Source: Sanguinoderma infundibulare (taxonomy: Eukaryota; Basidiomycota; Agaricomycetes; Polyporales; Polyporaceae). From it: a DNA stretch of 59,077 nt. The stretch spans positions 1 to 59,077 of the forward strand of contig JAVLRN010000023.1 in NCBI GenBank assembly GCA_032821775.1, written 5' to 3'. The translations under genes and the position numbers were made by a program. The notes under the pieces were generated by a model. The model did not search any database and was not told the DNA's origin. It saw nothing but the letters and a program-made list of their open reading frames with translations. Positions 43,239 through 56,493 of the stretch are shown here, in pieces; position 1 is the first letter of the stretch, and each line of letters begins with the position of its first letter.

Positions 43239-43588
43239 GATGGTCGTCTTGAGCGAGTTACCAAGGCATGATTCGGTGCGAGGGACAGCAACTCAGAGAC
43301 CAACGAGGACGAGCGGCAGGACGAGACGAGGGCCCAAGCTCGAGTGTGCGACTGTGTGCGCATGGGGTTGGCGATCGGGTTGGAAGTGGTGGAGACGGCG
43401 AGGGCGGCGGTGGGCTGGTCGTGCCATGGTCGACGTTAGCTTCGAGTCTGAGCTTTGCCGCGCGCGGGGCTCGATCGGGGCGTGTCACACGCGCGCGTGC
43501 CGTGACATGTCGTGTCCGGGCAGATCGCGATCTCGCGTCGCTTGGCACACAGAAAGTGACCGCGACAAGCCCTTGACTCTGTCACTGC

Positions 43589-43911
43589 ACAGGAAGGCGG
43601 ACTGAGTACAGGGGAAGGCGGACTAGGTACAGGGTAAGGCGAACTAGGTACACGGGAAGCTCAGTAGGAGCACAGGAAGGCGGACTAGGTACCTCACTAT
43701 GTACAGGAAGGCGAATTAGGTACAGGGGAAGGCGGACTAGGTACAGGGTAAGGCGAACTAGGTACACGGGAAGCTCAGTAGGAGCACCGGACTGCGAACT
43801 AGGTACCTCACTATGTACAGGAAGGCGAATTAGGTACAGGGTAAGGCGAACTACGTACACGCAAAGGCGAACTACGCACACGCAAAGGCGAACTACATAC
43901 AGGGAAGCTCA
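43589..43911 (+). repeat. Minisatellite, 114-bp period (unit 3)
   Basis: Identical in layout to units 1 and 2. Confidence 0.9.
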
Positions 43912-44314
43912 TAGGGGTACTAACACAGGGCAAGTTTCTAGGACTACCGCGCACACAACCGTATGGGAGCCGTCAACTCATCCGCTCGACAAGTCCATCG
44001 GTATCAAATACTCCACTGTACACAAGTCAGTCCCGACCCGCAAACGACACTTACTCCGGCCTCGCCGTTGGTGGCCCCGCCGGCCATCGCCGCCGTAGCG
44101 GAGGATGAGCGGCAGCCTGGGCCGCAGCATGGACGAGGAGCAAGTCCTCACGGCTTGCTGCCACCGCCGCGGGCGAAGGTGGCGAAAACTCCGAAGAAGC
44201 CCGCTGGGAGAAAACCGGTCACGAAGAAGGCGAAGACAGAGGTGAAGGCGAAGGTGCAGGCAAAGGCAAAGGCACAGGTGAAGGCAAAGGGGAAGGCGAA
44301 AACGAGGGCTACGG

Positions 44315-45126
44315 GCGGATGGTGAACGTGAACCGATCGAAGACGCCGCCAGGTATCGAGTCGAGATACTTTGCCCTGACATCGCTCGTCGTCTGCCAGT
44401 AGTCGACCGTGAGGCGGCCGGCGAGCCACTTTTCGAAGGCGATGTTGCGCACGCGCACGCGGCCGTTGGGGAAAGACCGTCTTTGGAAAGAGCAAGCCCC
44501 TCGAGGGCGACGTCGGCGTCCGCACGTGGCGCGGCGGGCATATTGGTGACGGTCATGGTGAGCATCTTCTCTTGCTCCGCAACGTTCTTCGGGCCAAAGA
44601 TGAGACTGGGCAAGTCGCTTTCCCTGCCGCTCGTGTCTGTCGGGGAGCCCTCGCGAGAGATGGTCAGGGGCTTCTGTTCGGCCACGAAGAGCTTGACGTG
44701 CTCCAAGCGGGCGTAGAAGTGGACCGACTTCATCTGCATGCTCGCCTCGCTCTGTGTCGACGGCATGCCAGTCACGACAGACAGATCGAGAGGCTCACCA
44801 GACTTCTTCCGCGCCGTCTTCGCAGAGTCGAAACGCGGTGCCGAAACCGCACGGGCGCCGTCCGCGCGGACCATTGGGCGTGTTGAGGGTTCCTGTGGCG
44901 CGGACGGCTTATCCTGCGGGACGCCGTGTGCGTTCGGCTTCGGTGTGACGAGCGAGATGCGCGCACGGGGCGTGTCGTCCGCGGCGGTGTCGTTTGCTGT
45001 CGCAGCCCGTGCGGGAAACGGGACGTTGCGCGCGGCGGTCTTCGCGTGCAGGACGGCGGGGGTAGGGGTGGAATCAGCAACGACAGAGGTGACGGCGAAG
45101 GTACTGCATGTCCCTCGCGTCGACGG
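44315..45126 (-). pseudogene. CBM21 PP1 regulatory subunit-like, broken (unit 3)
   Basis: Identical to the unit 1 copy, with the same lesions. Confidence 0.6.
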
Positions 45127-45199
45127 ACATCCAACCTTTTGCCGGTCGAAAATTGCACGCCCGTGTCCCTTGCGCGCCTTGGATCCTTTTTCGTCAGGT

Positions 45200-45751
45200 G
45201 CTGGCCGAACGCGATCTGCGAGAGCTGGACCCACACGTCCGCCGGGTACGAAGGTTCGTTGATGCTCTGCACACGCCCGGACGCTATAATTAAGTCAAGG
45301 CCGTGGATGCCGGGAGGTGGCAAGCGCGACGCACCTTATGGGCGAGCATGAGCGCTCCCATCGCGAGCCGTTCGCAGACAAAATCCCCCGTGTCCTAAGT
45401 ATCCAGTCGCATATCCGAGAGATAGACGATAGCCATTAGAATGGTGTGCGCGTCGAGAAGGCCGCGGGTGATGTAGTCGGTGACGCAGCGCATGAGGACG
45501 AGGGTCTTCAGCTGGAACGCTGCCGTATACCGCCACGCGATTATGACGCGCGCGACCGCAGCGATGAGCACGTCGACAAAATATTCTGGCAGTCGCAGTG
45601 TAAGCACACGTACAGCACGCCACACTGCGCCACGCACCGATGACACCACAGTTCACTTCAGTGCTGACCATCTCCAAGACTTTCGTGTTGAGGAATGCAG
45701 CAGGTACGAGGCTTGTCGGTTCGTTCATGTTCAGAAGACTGGCTATGTCGA
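45200..45751 (-). pseudogene. Cyclin-like remnant (unit 3)
   Basis: Matches the unit 1 copy, including the TAG. Confidence 0.4.
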
Positions 45752-47288
45752 AGAAAACAGAGGAGAGCACCGCGGCGGTGGCGCAGGCAGAGGGAGAGGC
45801 GAAACTCGATATGCAGTGGAGTAAATGAGGTGGACCCCGGCTCTTTAAGTATGAGGGCAGAGGCGGTGGAAATATTCGCGAGAAAACTGTAGGAAGACGC
45901 TGCGGCGCTGCGACAGGAAGGCAGGCGAGGCCTGAGGCGGTGGATATGTGGTATGCTGCGGTACTCACGCGTTCTTTAGATGAAACCGACGGCAAATCGG
46001 CCTTGCCGCGCATCACGTAGGGCGGGGTGGATTTCGTGCGTAAACCGGTTGAGCTGTGCGCCCCAATCGCGATCCTTCAGCTCTGCGCGTGACACCGTCA
46101 AACGACAGAACGCACCAATGAGCCAAAGCCTCTGCCTAACGCACCCCAGATCAAGACCGGCATCAAGACGTCTCGCCATTGTGTGCCGCATGCTGATATG
46201 GAGGAGAGGGATCACGTCAGAGCAGGACCGTACATGAGGATACCCCGTGGGGGCCTAACACGGGGAGCGAGCGATGTGTACAAGGTCGCCGGACTTGCAT
46301 CAACCAATGTCGTCGTAGCCAACCTTGTGGACATCCGCCTACTCGCCTGTGTACGGAACAACTCTCTGCAAAAAAAGAACGGTCAGAATCAAGCTAATCC
46401 GGACGACATCATCCACGAACCATCGTAGACGATGGCAATCGCCCAGACCTCGAACGGATGGCCACCATTGCCAGGGGAGCTGCCTGCTTCCTCGACAAAG
46501 CCGGAGAGTCGGAGAGCAATCTTCGAAAAATGGGCGGGGGAAGTGGCCTGGGAGCGGTGTGCACCAGAAAAGTCAACGGAAGGCCGGGACGGAGTGCGGG
46601 CCCGGGCATCCGGGAGCCAGAGGCCAGAGAGGCTCGAGCGAGCTCACAATCGCTGCTCGCTGCTCGCTGCTCGACAGCCGCAGAGCCACGTCCAACGGGT
46701 CAGACGCGGACAACTCCGAGACGTTCTGCGGAAGATCGCGGTCATCCACGCGACCGGGCCGGGAGACTTGGAAAAGCACGGCCCAGGAGCTCGACAGCGG
46801 CCTCCGATAACAACTCTGAGGAGGGCCCGAAGAAGACTGAGGGAAATGGGTGGAATGAAAATAAGTTAACGTGCCACAGAGTTTACAAATAGGCACCGCT
46901 CACCTGCGCATATACTCGCCGGGATCACCCCCAATCGACACTACACCGAATCCGAATAGAGCCGTCCGAGGGAAAGTACTACGCGGGACTGTAAGCGAAG
47001 CATGGAGGGTGGTGAGCTCCTGCATCATGCGCTCGTTCTGGTCCTGCTTGTCGGCGTAGACGGTCTCAGCATGCTGGCATATCCTGGCGGGCTGCAGGCG
47101 ATGGGAGTGGAGAGAAGAGAGAGACGTGTTGAACGTTCAAAGCGGTGCCCGCAAACTGCCGAGAACAGATCAGTCCCAGCGCTCGAGGGTCGAATGGGCT
47201 GCAATCGACTTGCAATCGACTCACCGTGGCCCAGGTGTCCACAAACAGTCTCATCATCATCGTTCTGCACCGTGCATCGTACCGTCGC

Positions 47289-47447
47289 TCAAACGTGCCC
47301 AGGAACAGCCGACGGCCGGTACTCCTCCTCCACGAGCTTGATCTCGTCCCCGGTTGGCTTCATGTTGAGCGAGCCCAGGATGTCCTCGAGGTTCGCGAGG
47401 CTGGTTGTGTCGATGATTGGCACAGTGATGTGCGGCTTCGAGCTTGG
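47289..47447 (-). pseudogene. Aldo-keto reductase, C-terminal fragment (unit 3)
   Basis: Same as the unit 1 fragment. Confidence 0.6.
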
Positions 47448-48239
47448 ATGGCTTGGACGATGAGCATGTGAGGAGGATGTGTAGCGGGGCAGAGAGGATG
47501 TTTGTGGAGACGGGAAGGAGGAGAATGGGCGGGTGGGCGAGTGACGGGACGGATGGACAGCGGAAATTGTTTACTCTGACATCTGCCCACCAAATATCCA
47601 AGTCAGTTACGCGAGAGATATTACAGTGATATGGGAAACCCACCGGCAGCGCGGACGCGGAGACCATCTTCGCTATGGACCCTGACAACACAATTGGATT
47701 TGCGACCAATAGAATTTTTGGCACCTCGAACTGCAGCAAATGGGACAATTTTTGGCTGGAATTTTCAGAGCATGGGTCAGCAGGACGTCAGCACAATGTA
47801 CACCGCTGTGCATACAATGACACAACATGGGCAGAAAGCGAGCAGCTCACCTGTCAAGGTTGGGTGGTTCTGTTGCAGGGGAAAAGCGGTCAGTGAAGGT
47901 TCTCGAAGTCCTGCAGCTTCCACGAATGGTTTCTGATACATCGACAATGATTAATGAAGGTTAACGTTAAGTGCGAGCAGACGGACTCGAGACGCGCCGC
48001 GCCACCAAGCTCGAGACGCCTGCACCTGCCATTCTAGGAAGCCAGTCATGAATCATGCGTCATCCCCTCGGCTTGCTCTTGACCACCACAACCGCTTCAC
48101 CATCTGCCACGCTCACGGCGGCCATTCGCATATACTTGATGATTTGTGACACTCTCGCCTGCTTGTGTCTCGTCATCAGAACGAGACTCTCGGCTACTAC
48201 TAGCTACTTGATACTGCGTCGCGATCCGCCTCGTTCTCG

Positions 48240-48710
48240 CTAGAGCTCCGCCTCTGCCTCATCAATCTCGCCATCTTCACCGTCCGAGTCAAGCAAAAGC
48301 TTCGGAGTCTTTGGGCCGTTCTTCGGGTGCCTCAGCGTGAGGCCGAACGGATTTGTCTTCGGGCGGGCGCGACCGAGGCCGATGTCGTTCCGCCCAAACG
48401 GTCCCCAGCAGAACGGAGCCGGGAGAACTGGCAGCGTACCCGGCAAGACTGCGTCTGGGTTACGACGGGCGAGGTCGATGTCCTCGTCTGTCGCCGGCTC
48501 GAAGCGGAGGATACCAACGTCCCAGAGCGCGAGGAGGAAGCGCAGGGCGGGCTGCCCGCCGGGAATCGCGCTGGGGTCTGCGAATGGTATGTTCGCGTAC
48601 GTCGGCCATGAACGAAGATGGTGGCCGCTGCGGACGACGACACCAAGGGCGTAGCCCTTTTTCGACCAGTGCATCTTCGCCTTGGGATTCCCGGTGAGTT
48701 GTCCTTGCAT
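48240..48710 (-). CDS. 156-codon hypothetical ORF (unit 3)
   Basis: Same as the unit 1 copy. Confidence 0.45.
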   Translation of the reverse strand: MQGQLTGNPKAKMHWSKKGYALGVVVRSGHHLRSWPTYANIPFADPSAIPGGQPALRFLLALWDVGILRFEPATDEDIDLARRNPDAVLPGTLPVLPAPFCWGPFGRNDIGLGRARPKTNPFGLTLRHPKNGPKTPKLLLDSDGEDGEIDEAEAEL

Positions 48711-49179
48711 GCCTTGTCAGACAGAGTCGCGCTTTGCATGGATTGAAAAGTACGTACTGAGCTTTCCTGTCGCTTTTTCCCTGAGCGCGCCCTTGAGCTT
48801 TGCAAGGGCAGTCGAGTACGCCCGTTCATGTCCACACGGACTCGCAGGGTTCGCAGCATGGTCTCGAACGGGAGGCATGGTGTACGTGCGCACAGACAGA
48901 GTGAGGAGGTTAACTTTGAAGATGATAGCGCACTGCTGTAAGTGTATCAAATAAATCCGAGGCCTTTTGGCCACGATATGTTGCGATCACAGCCCCCGTC
49001 AGACGCACTCCCTCATGAAACAGTTGGGGCTCATCTGGAAATCTTTTGGTGTACCTCATGGCCGTTCGACAACCCCCGAAGTTCATCCTCCACCACACGC
49101 CAGATATCTCATTCCTGATCCCAAAGTCTCTCCACCATGTAACCGCATTGCCTGCCCACTGACGATCCCAGTGCTCTTC

Positions 49180-50473
49180 GAACATGAGGAGCCGAATCAG
49201 TCATCTCCGGCAGATATTGACCTGGATGAACTACCCGAGTCTAGCCCGATACTGCCGAAGAAGCGCACTAAGTCCAAGGCATGATCGTCCAGCACGAGCC
49301 GTCTTTCGGTTTCCCCATCCAAAGCGCCATCGCGACCCGCTATCGACGTAATAGAATTCGATTTCGACGACCGGTTACGCAAGACTGGAAAGCGACGATC
49401 CTCGCGGCGACAGCGTGGGATCTTGACGACTTTGGCCATCACAGCGACTATCGCAGATGGCCGCGATCGCCCACCCAGCCCTGTTCCCGAGTCGCCCATA
49501 CGGAAGGCCTTGGAGGGGGATGATCTGGCGAATGCTGAGCCTGATGAAGACGAGGTTGAGGCTATTCTCCAGAGCATCACGAAGCGGAAGAACAAGGAGG
49601 GCGATCGGGCGTGCGAGTCTGATGCGGACGTGTATACCGAGATTCCGTGACCTCGCGAGCGCAAGAAGCGGGTTACGGAAGAACCAGCGGAGGTTACAGA
49701 GGGGAGCAAGTCGAAGTTCAAGGACATGACCAACGCCCAAGCGAGCCGCTCGACGCTGCCTCTGCTGGACAACCACATCTGGTGCGTACAGCAGACGTGA
49801 AACCCTTGCAGGCCACGGTGTCTCACAAACTCTGCATGACACAGATTGCGAGCGGACACCGGACGTTGATGAGCCCGCATTGCCACGAGCTTGGCGAGCA
49901 CCTCTATGCGGAACTTCCTCTCTACGCTGACATCCGCGCCCGCGCCTGTGTCCGAGCCCTCTTCTCATCTGCCCATTCTGCGCTCCTCGAGCCCCGTTGT
50001 GCCGCCAACTCAGTCCGAACCGGAGCCCTCCACGGCCGGACACGAGCATAGAGTACGCAAGAGCATCAACTACACGGACCCCAAGCCCAACACGTAAGTG
50101 TCCGATCTGTCTATACCGTCTAACATTTACTGAAGGGAATTGTGGAAGCCCGATCCCATCCCACCACCACCAAACGCTGCATCAAAACGCTCTTCCACCT
50201 CAGGAGTCCATGAGGATCGTCCACCACTTTCTTCACAATCCTCGTCGTCGAACAGTGCTACAGATGCTGATCCCGAATCCATCTCCACAGGTACAGCGAA
50301 GTGGAAGAAGATATGTGCTGCTGGAGAGCCAGGGGACACAGGCTGATGCCGAATTCGGCGGTCTTGGCACCGGTACGTGGGGCAACGTGGACGGCCGACG
50401 GCGAAGTGCACAGGTATCGGGTGCACGCTGGGTCGAAGGCGACGACATCCGACGACACAGTATGGCTGTATAG
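49180..50473 (+). pseudogene. Shugoshin C-terminal half, broken (unit 3)
   Basis: Same as the unit 1 copy, with the same lesions. Confidence 0.58.
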
Positions 50474-50513
50474 CCCCCACACTACGTTCAACGTCGGGTT
50501 TCTTGTGGCTGAA

Positions 50514-51770
50514 GTTTCCGGCCCTGCTATGGACTGGACGTACAGCCCCAGCCATGCGTTGGTCGATATACTTTTCCCTCCATCCTCTCCGAAGCCTATC
50601 GAGATTTCTCTTGAGCTGCCCGGACTCATCTTGTCGCTTGGCTTTCCTCTCCATCATGCGCTACGTGTACAACAGCCCTCTCCACTGTCGCCTGTCGAGA
50701 TTCCTTTCGACCAATGTGTGCCCCATTGGTTCCACGGGGAACCGTCCTTTGGTGAGCCACCTGCCTCGAACCCGTCCGCACCTCTTCTGGAGGACCACGA
50801 TCCTTTCTTCCCCTTCTCCCATTCGTCCCTCCTGCGTCCCCCGTCTGCGGATCTCGACTCTGAATACTCCGACACTGTGATGCCTTCCGAGGACGGTGAC
50901 ATTGCAGAGTTGCCACCACCACCTCCTCGCAGACGACCTCTCAACGATCTTCACGACCCCACACTCCTCCGTAAACAAGTATGCCTTACACCTGTGCTTC
51001 AATCCCCCCATTCGAACATTCTTGACATGTACGATATGGCAGACCTTCCGGCATCTCTGCACCCACCACATCCCCTTCTCCCCGAGTGCGAAGACGAGGA
51101 TCATTCCATGTTTCTGGAACGCCCGATCTCACCCTCGCTTCTTGGCGGTGTGCTGGAACCTCAGGGCGGCTTCGAGTTGTTCCTGCAGTCGGATCCACCA
51201 CTCGCACGCTCCCCGTCACTGGACGACTTGGGCTTTCTCGACATCCAACTGGATCCGGAATCGGCCAACGTCGAGGTCGACGAATTCCTCACCCTCCGCG
51301 CTCTTCGCAAGAACGCTCTGGCCGAGGAACGTGCGGCACGCATGGCCGAGGCCGAGCTGAGTGAGCGGATCACCGCGGTCGCGAGCGCGCTCCTCCCTCC
51401 ATCTGCCGACGCGGATGCAATGGAGACGGACCCTGTCGTACCGACGCTGCCGAGAAGCGCCTTCGCAAGCGCGAGCTTCACTCCGTCATGAACATGCACG
51501 CTGAGGCGCATCGTACGCGCAAGCTGCAGGAACAGCGGTCCAAGGAGATTGGGGCCTTGCTCGACTTCAAGATGCATGCCCCGATGTTGCGTATGGAGGG
51601 TCTGCCGCCGCTCGTTGGCGGAGGCAAGGGGTGGACGAAGACGATCGCCCACCTCGTCGCGCACATGGTGTTGCGACACCGCGATCGGAGTTTCGAGGTG
51701 CGCGTCCGCTCCTCGGGTGAGTACTTCTGTGCGAGTCTAGCCATAATAATGTTCGTAATGTCATCATAGT
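50514..51770 (+). pseudogene. Inverted, broken copy of the 760-codon ORF (unit 3)
   Basis: Same as the unit 1 copy, with the same one-base lesion. Confidence 0.75.
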
Positions 51771-53756
51771 CATCGAATGAAACGCCCGGTCCATGGCATC
51801 CAGCCAAACGATTGGATCTCGGTACATCGAGTAAGGATCTCGGTGTTCGGGCAAGTATCATGCTCACGCCTTGATCGTAGATCGCCCCAGGGCGTTGTCA
51901 AGCAGGTACAAGCGAGATCAACAGTACACACCCGCGTAGCTTAACTCAAATTCCTCCCGCCAAGTTCTCTGGAGTTCCGCCACGGTAAGCGAAATTGTGT
52001 TTGATGCGTACCGTCCATGCTTACGTTGTGTACGAGATCTAGATGTCTGGCTGGCGCGTGTTGAGACGCCTGTGCTCGAAATCCCCGTGTGTCCCCCGCA
52101 GTGCTCGTTCTGCTCACGATCATCGGCGTGTCAGGAATGCAAGCGTCCCCATGCCTCCAGCCGGTCGCAATATTCCTCCGGGTCCTCCCAATCAGCGCAC
52201 CGTTCCTCCCCAACAGTGTGGTGTAAAGGGCGCGCCATTCCAATCGCTGATCACAGCTCATTTCGTGGGGTGCGTACATGGTTCGATTTTGATCGCAGCG
52301 TTGGACAGGACTGATACCAATCCAGGTCACGAATAGGCTGTCTGACGACGTCCACGGCGCCCACTCCGGACGCGGCTGCTGGCGGTTGCGCATTTCCAGA
52401 CCTCTCATCAATGTTTCCAGGGCTATGTCGTGGACGGCCCCCGAAGCGAATCTTATGACTTCTTGGCTGCGTGCAGCAAAACAGCGGCCCTGACAAGTCC
52501 AGGCAATGTCCAGAATGGCCGTAGTTGTGCACTCCCGTCAGAAATTTGTCGCACAAGCGATATTGGGCGGCACGGAAGGTGAGTTCCAATTTAGTTTGAG
52601 AATGGACCCCCAGGGACGGACGCATGTGTCAACGCGCACACGGCACGAATTGTCCGCGGCCGTCGCAGTGTTCTAGAATGTTGTCTCCATCCGCGCTGCG
52701 CGTCGGGGAACGAGGTTAGTGACCCGACCTTCGACTTTACCAGGGACCTTACAGACACGATACAACAGAAACCAATTGGCGGAAGTAGCAACTGACTGAC
52801 CTCTTCGACGTGCCCCTCCACGTCGAACTGCAAGCTGTAGCCCATGCCAAAAATGCCGCTGTGAGGAAACAAACCGTGGCGCGAACGTCCCTGATGGCTT
52901 TGTGAAACCCAAGGGTGAGACGGGAGCAGGGTCAAATTTGGCGATTCGGATGAACACGAAGCGGGAGAGGACTTGAAATACGTCTTCGTGGGAGACGGTG
53001 CTCGCGCGAAAGTCGCTCCTGGAGACCGGGTTGTGTCGGAAGGGTTAGCGGCAGGTGAGGCGAGATTATGGCGCCAGAGCTAACATAAAAGCAGGCCGCG
53101 CAAGAGGGGCTTGCCAGGCCGCCCGCCATCGTCTCCGCGCTCCTGTCCGAGTCGTCCGTTCCTCCCTTTCTCTCCATCCCAGCTGCGCCATACCCGCAAC
53201 ACCCATCTGTGAAGCCCTGGGCAACCCATTGCATTGTAAGTCTATTCCGAAATCGTATTCTGTGCTATTTGCGTTCGTACTAACGGATAGTTGTGACTTT
53301 CATGTTGCAGGAATCGCGCACATGCCTCCGGAGGACGCGGCGATGTCCACCGTGAAGCGGTGGTCGACTCGGCACCTTTGTGGTGGCGTTTCGAGGTCAC
53401 GCTGATCGCCGGTACCGTGCGGGCACGGGATGTACCATTTTGGTATGTGATTCCGGGCCTTCCGTCCTGTTCCATCAGTTATCTGACCTACAATCGTCCC
53501 AGGTATCTGTGTGGTCGCTGCAGCGGCTTGAACACATGTATGCGGCGGGTGGCCACCCGGGTTCGCTTGCTAGGCAACGCACGACAACATTCACAATACG
53601 CTTCCAGCTGTGCACGGAGCCCTCTTACGACTACCCCCCTCGGAAGTCTGGCACAAGATCGGACCCTCCAGAGCGTCAGAGAGCGAGAGCGCGCCGTCGG
53701 GCGACGCGATCTTGCGCGGGTACGTCTGACGAATGCAATAACAGGAAACACTGAGC

Positions 53757-55244
53757 AGTTTTTCGACAGACACAGTCACGGCTGGAAGAAGCATCTCGCG
53801 CAAACGTACGGTCCGCTGTCCAAACTGGCCAATCCATTTAGCGTGCGTAATAAACCCACCCACTCGACTATTAATAGTTTCCGTCTAACCGGTCTCCCCC
53901 GGTACCACTTCTACAGCGCACATGGTTGCATGTTTATGACCCGAAGGCGTTGTATAGCATCACGATCAAAGATCAGGATATATGGGTCAAGAGCAACGTT
54001 CCAGCGCGGTACGTCATCATCGATAGGCATGTCGAGCAGCGGCAGCGCTAACGTCAATGTCATGACCAGCACCACGCTCCTCGGCCCGGGTCTGCTTGTC
54101 ACAGAAGGCACAGGAAGCAGCGCAAGATGCTCAAACCGGTCTTCTCAGTCGCCTATCTCCGCGGGATCACGCCCGTGTTCTACGAGACATCTTACAAGGT
54201 GTGCATGCGCTCTCTCCCATGGTTCAGTCTTTGCCCGAGTCCGGCTGACTGAGACACGGTCGTGAAACCAGCTCCGCGACGCCCTAATCACAGATGTCGG
54301 CGCACGCACTAAGGAAGTGGACGTCCTCAAGTGGATGGGTCGGGCTGCGCTCGAACTACTGGGTCAGGGAGCGCTCGGCTACTTGTTCGACCCACTGGTA
54401 GAAGATGTGGACAACGACTTCGCGGAAGCCGTCAAGTCGTTTTTGTGCGCACTCCTCCCGCTTTCTCACCTCCTAACACTGCATGATTGACGTCCCTTCA
54501 GTGCCGCGTGGAGCGCGTTGGCCATCTTCCGGACCATCATGATGCTTGTCTGGGTCTTGGGAGCGCGACTGCCTTCCTGGCTTGTGGGGATCGTAGTAAA
54601 TATGATTCCGGACAGGCGCGTGCAACGCATGAAGAACATCGTCCGCACTATGCACAAGCGTTCTCTGGAGATCATCGCGGAGAAGCGCGCTGCTCTACGG
54701 AAGGGGGACCAGTCGACAGCGCAGCAGGTCGGGCAGGGCAAGGACATCATGAGCATCCTTCGTATGTTGCGCCGTGAGTCGGTCCTGATCTGTTTTATTT
54801 GTCCCGACTGAACATGATATTCCGGACCAGTGCAGGCGAACACGACTGCATCGGAGACGGAGAAGTTGTCGGATGACGAGCTCACTGCTCAAGTCTCGTA
54901 CGTCTTGTCGTGTCTTGTGCCACCGCCTCCTCTAAGCCCGCGAGCTCGCATTTCAGAACATTCGTCCTTGCCGGCATGGATACAACTTCGAACGCGACCG
55001 CGAGGCTGCTCCATCTCCTAGCACTGAACCCGGACGTCCGGAGTAAGCTCCGGGCCGGGGTCGTGGGGGCGCAGGCGGGCGGGGAGGTCGGCTACGGTCA
55101 GCTCGGCGGTCTTCCCTACCTCGACTCGGTCTGCCGCGAGACCCTCCGGCTGTACGTGATGATCACGAGGCAATCTGTGCTAATTTAGCGACTGACGCGC
55201 GCGCATGCCCTCAGGTACGGCCTGGTGAGAAATCTCACTCGTCG
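53757..55244 (+). pseudogene. Cytochrome P450, lacking the haem-binding end (unit 3)
   Basis: Same as the unit 1 copy. Confidence 0.8.
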
Positions 55245-55313
55245 GTGAGCATCAGCAGGCTTGTCCAGTCTCTCGCGTCAAGTGGTTACGAGATGGTGCT
55301 GCAGTGCTGCCCA

Positions 55314-55698
55314 GGACCTCGCCGACGACGACCGCAAAGACTTCCCCTCTGCCTCCGCCGCCGCCGCCAAGCTCGCCGAGCTGCGCGACGGCTCAGGCGA
55401 GGACGCGTCCGCGAAGCTCATTGCCACATTCCTCGACAATGGCAGCAACGCTGAGCACGCGCTCGACTGCATCGTCGACCGCGCGTGCTAGGAGCTGTCC
55501 CCGCTTGGGCGCCAGTACAACCCCGAGAACCAGTACATGGATGGGCTCTTCGCGGACGACCAGGAGGAGTGCGCGAACGACCTCGCCTTTGCGCTCGTGC
55601 GCGCGGAGCTTTGGCGGCCGGCCGAGACCCTCGGCGTCTTCCTAGAGGGCGAGGAAGACTCGCGCGACCCACCGTCGGACGACGAAGAAGAATCATGA
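55314..55698 (+). pseudogene. C-terminal fragment of unknown protein (unit 3)
   Basis: Same as unit 1, with the same TAG. Confidence 0.5.
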
Positions 55699-55894
55699 CT
55701 GCCCCAGATTGGGTTGGGGGTTGCATGAGCACAGTCTAGTCTATGCGTGGTGAGTGAAGAAACCCTCGTAACGACGATCCATTGATGACGTACTGACCTC
55801 CCGTTCTTGTGTTCCTCGTGTCACATCCTGTCCGCACCGGTATATCTAGATCATTTTTCGACGTGATCGAATCTCTCTAACGGTTCTCCCAACC

Positions 55895-56031
55895 ACGTCC
55901 TCCACCGTTGACCAAAGCCCCTTCCGACGCCTCCGTTCCATCGTGAAGGAGCGCTTGCTCTATTGCAATGGCACACTCGACGTCGAGCCGCGCGACCTCG
56001 TGCTTTAGTATGGAAAGGAGAGTCATGCTCG
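55895..56031 (+). pseudogene. 2OG-Fe(II) oxygenase-like 5' fragment (unit 3)
   Basis: Same as unit 1 (ACG for the start and the same TAG). Confidence 0.4.
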
Positions 56032-56493
56032 GTACGCGATACGGGCTTGTAGGATGAACAGAGCTCCGACTCACCATCGAGGATCAGATCAAATCTACGC
56101 CGTCGACTGACCGGAAGGCGGAACGCAGGCAGTACGTCTTCGACGGCCCCGTCCGCTTCTCCCGTGCCTCGCCTACACACCGTAGAATGGAGACACGACC
56201 TCCCGGTGCCTATCAGTGCGTCTGGCCAAAGGCTTGGCCGTAAGCGGGAGGCTGTGCCTGATCCCGGCCGCGCCACAGTCAGAAGGAAGCTGGCACCTCT
56301 CTCTCGTTTGACCCATACACAAGCTCATAAATCGGCTGTCTCAGTCTATTGTGAGTCTTCCCACCTGACGGCAGAGTCATCGACAGACGCACAGAGACAA
56401 CATCCCACGTCGTGAATGCCAGGGGGGCGTAGAAACCCGATACGGATATCTCGACTCGTCGATACCCTCCACAATATCGCATCCCTCGCCAAG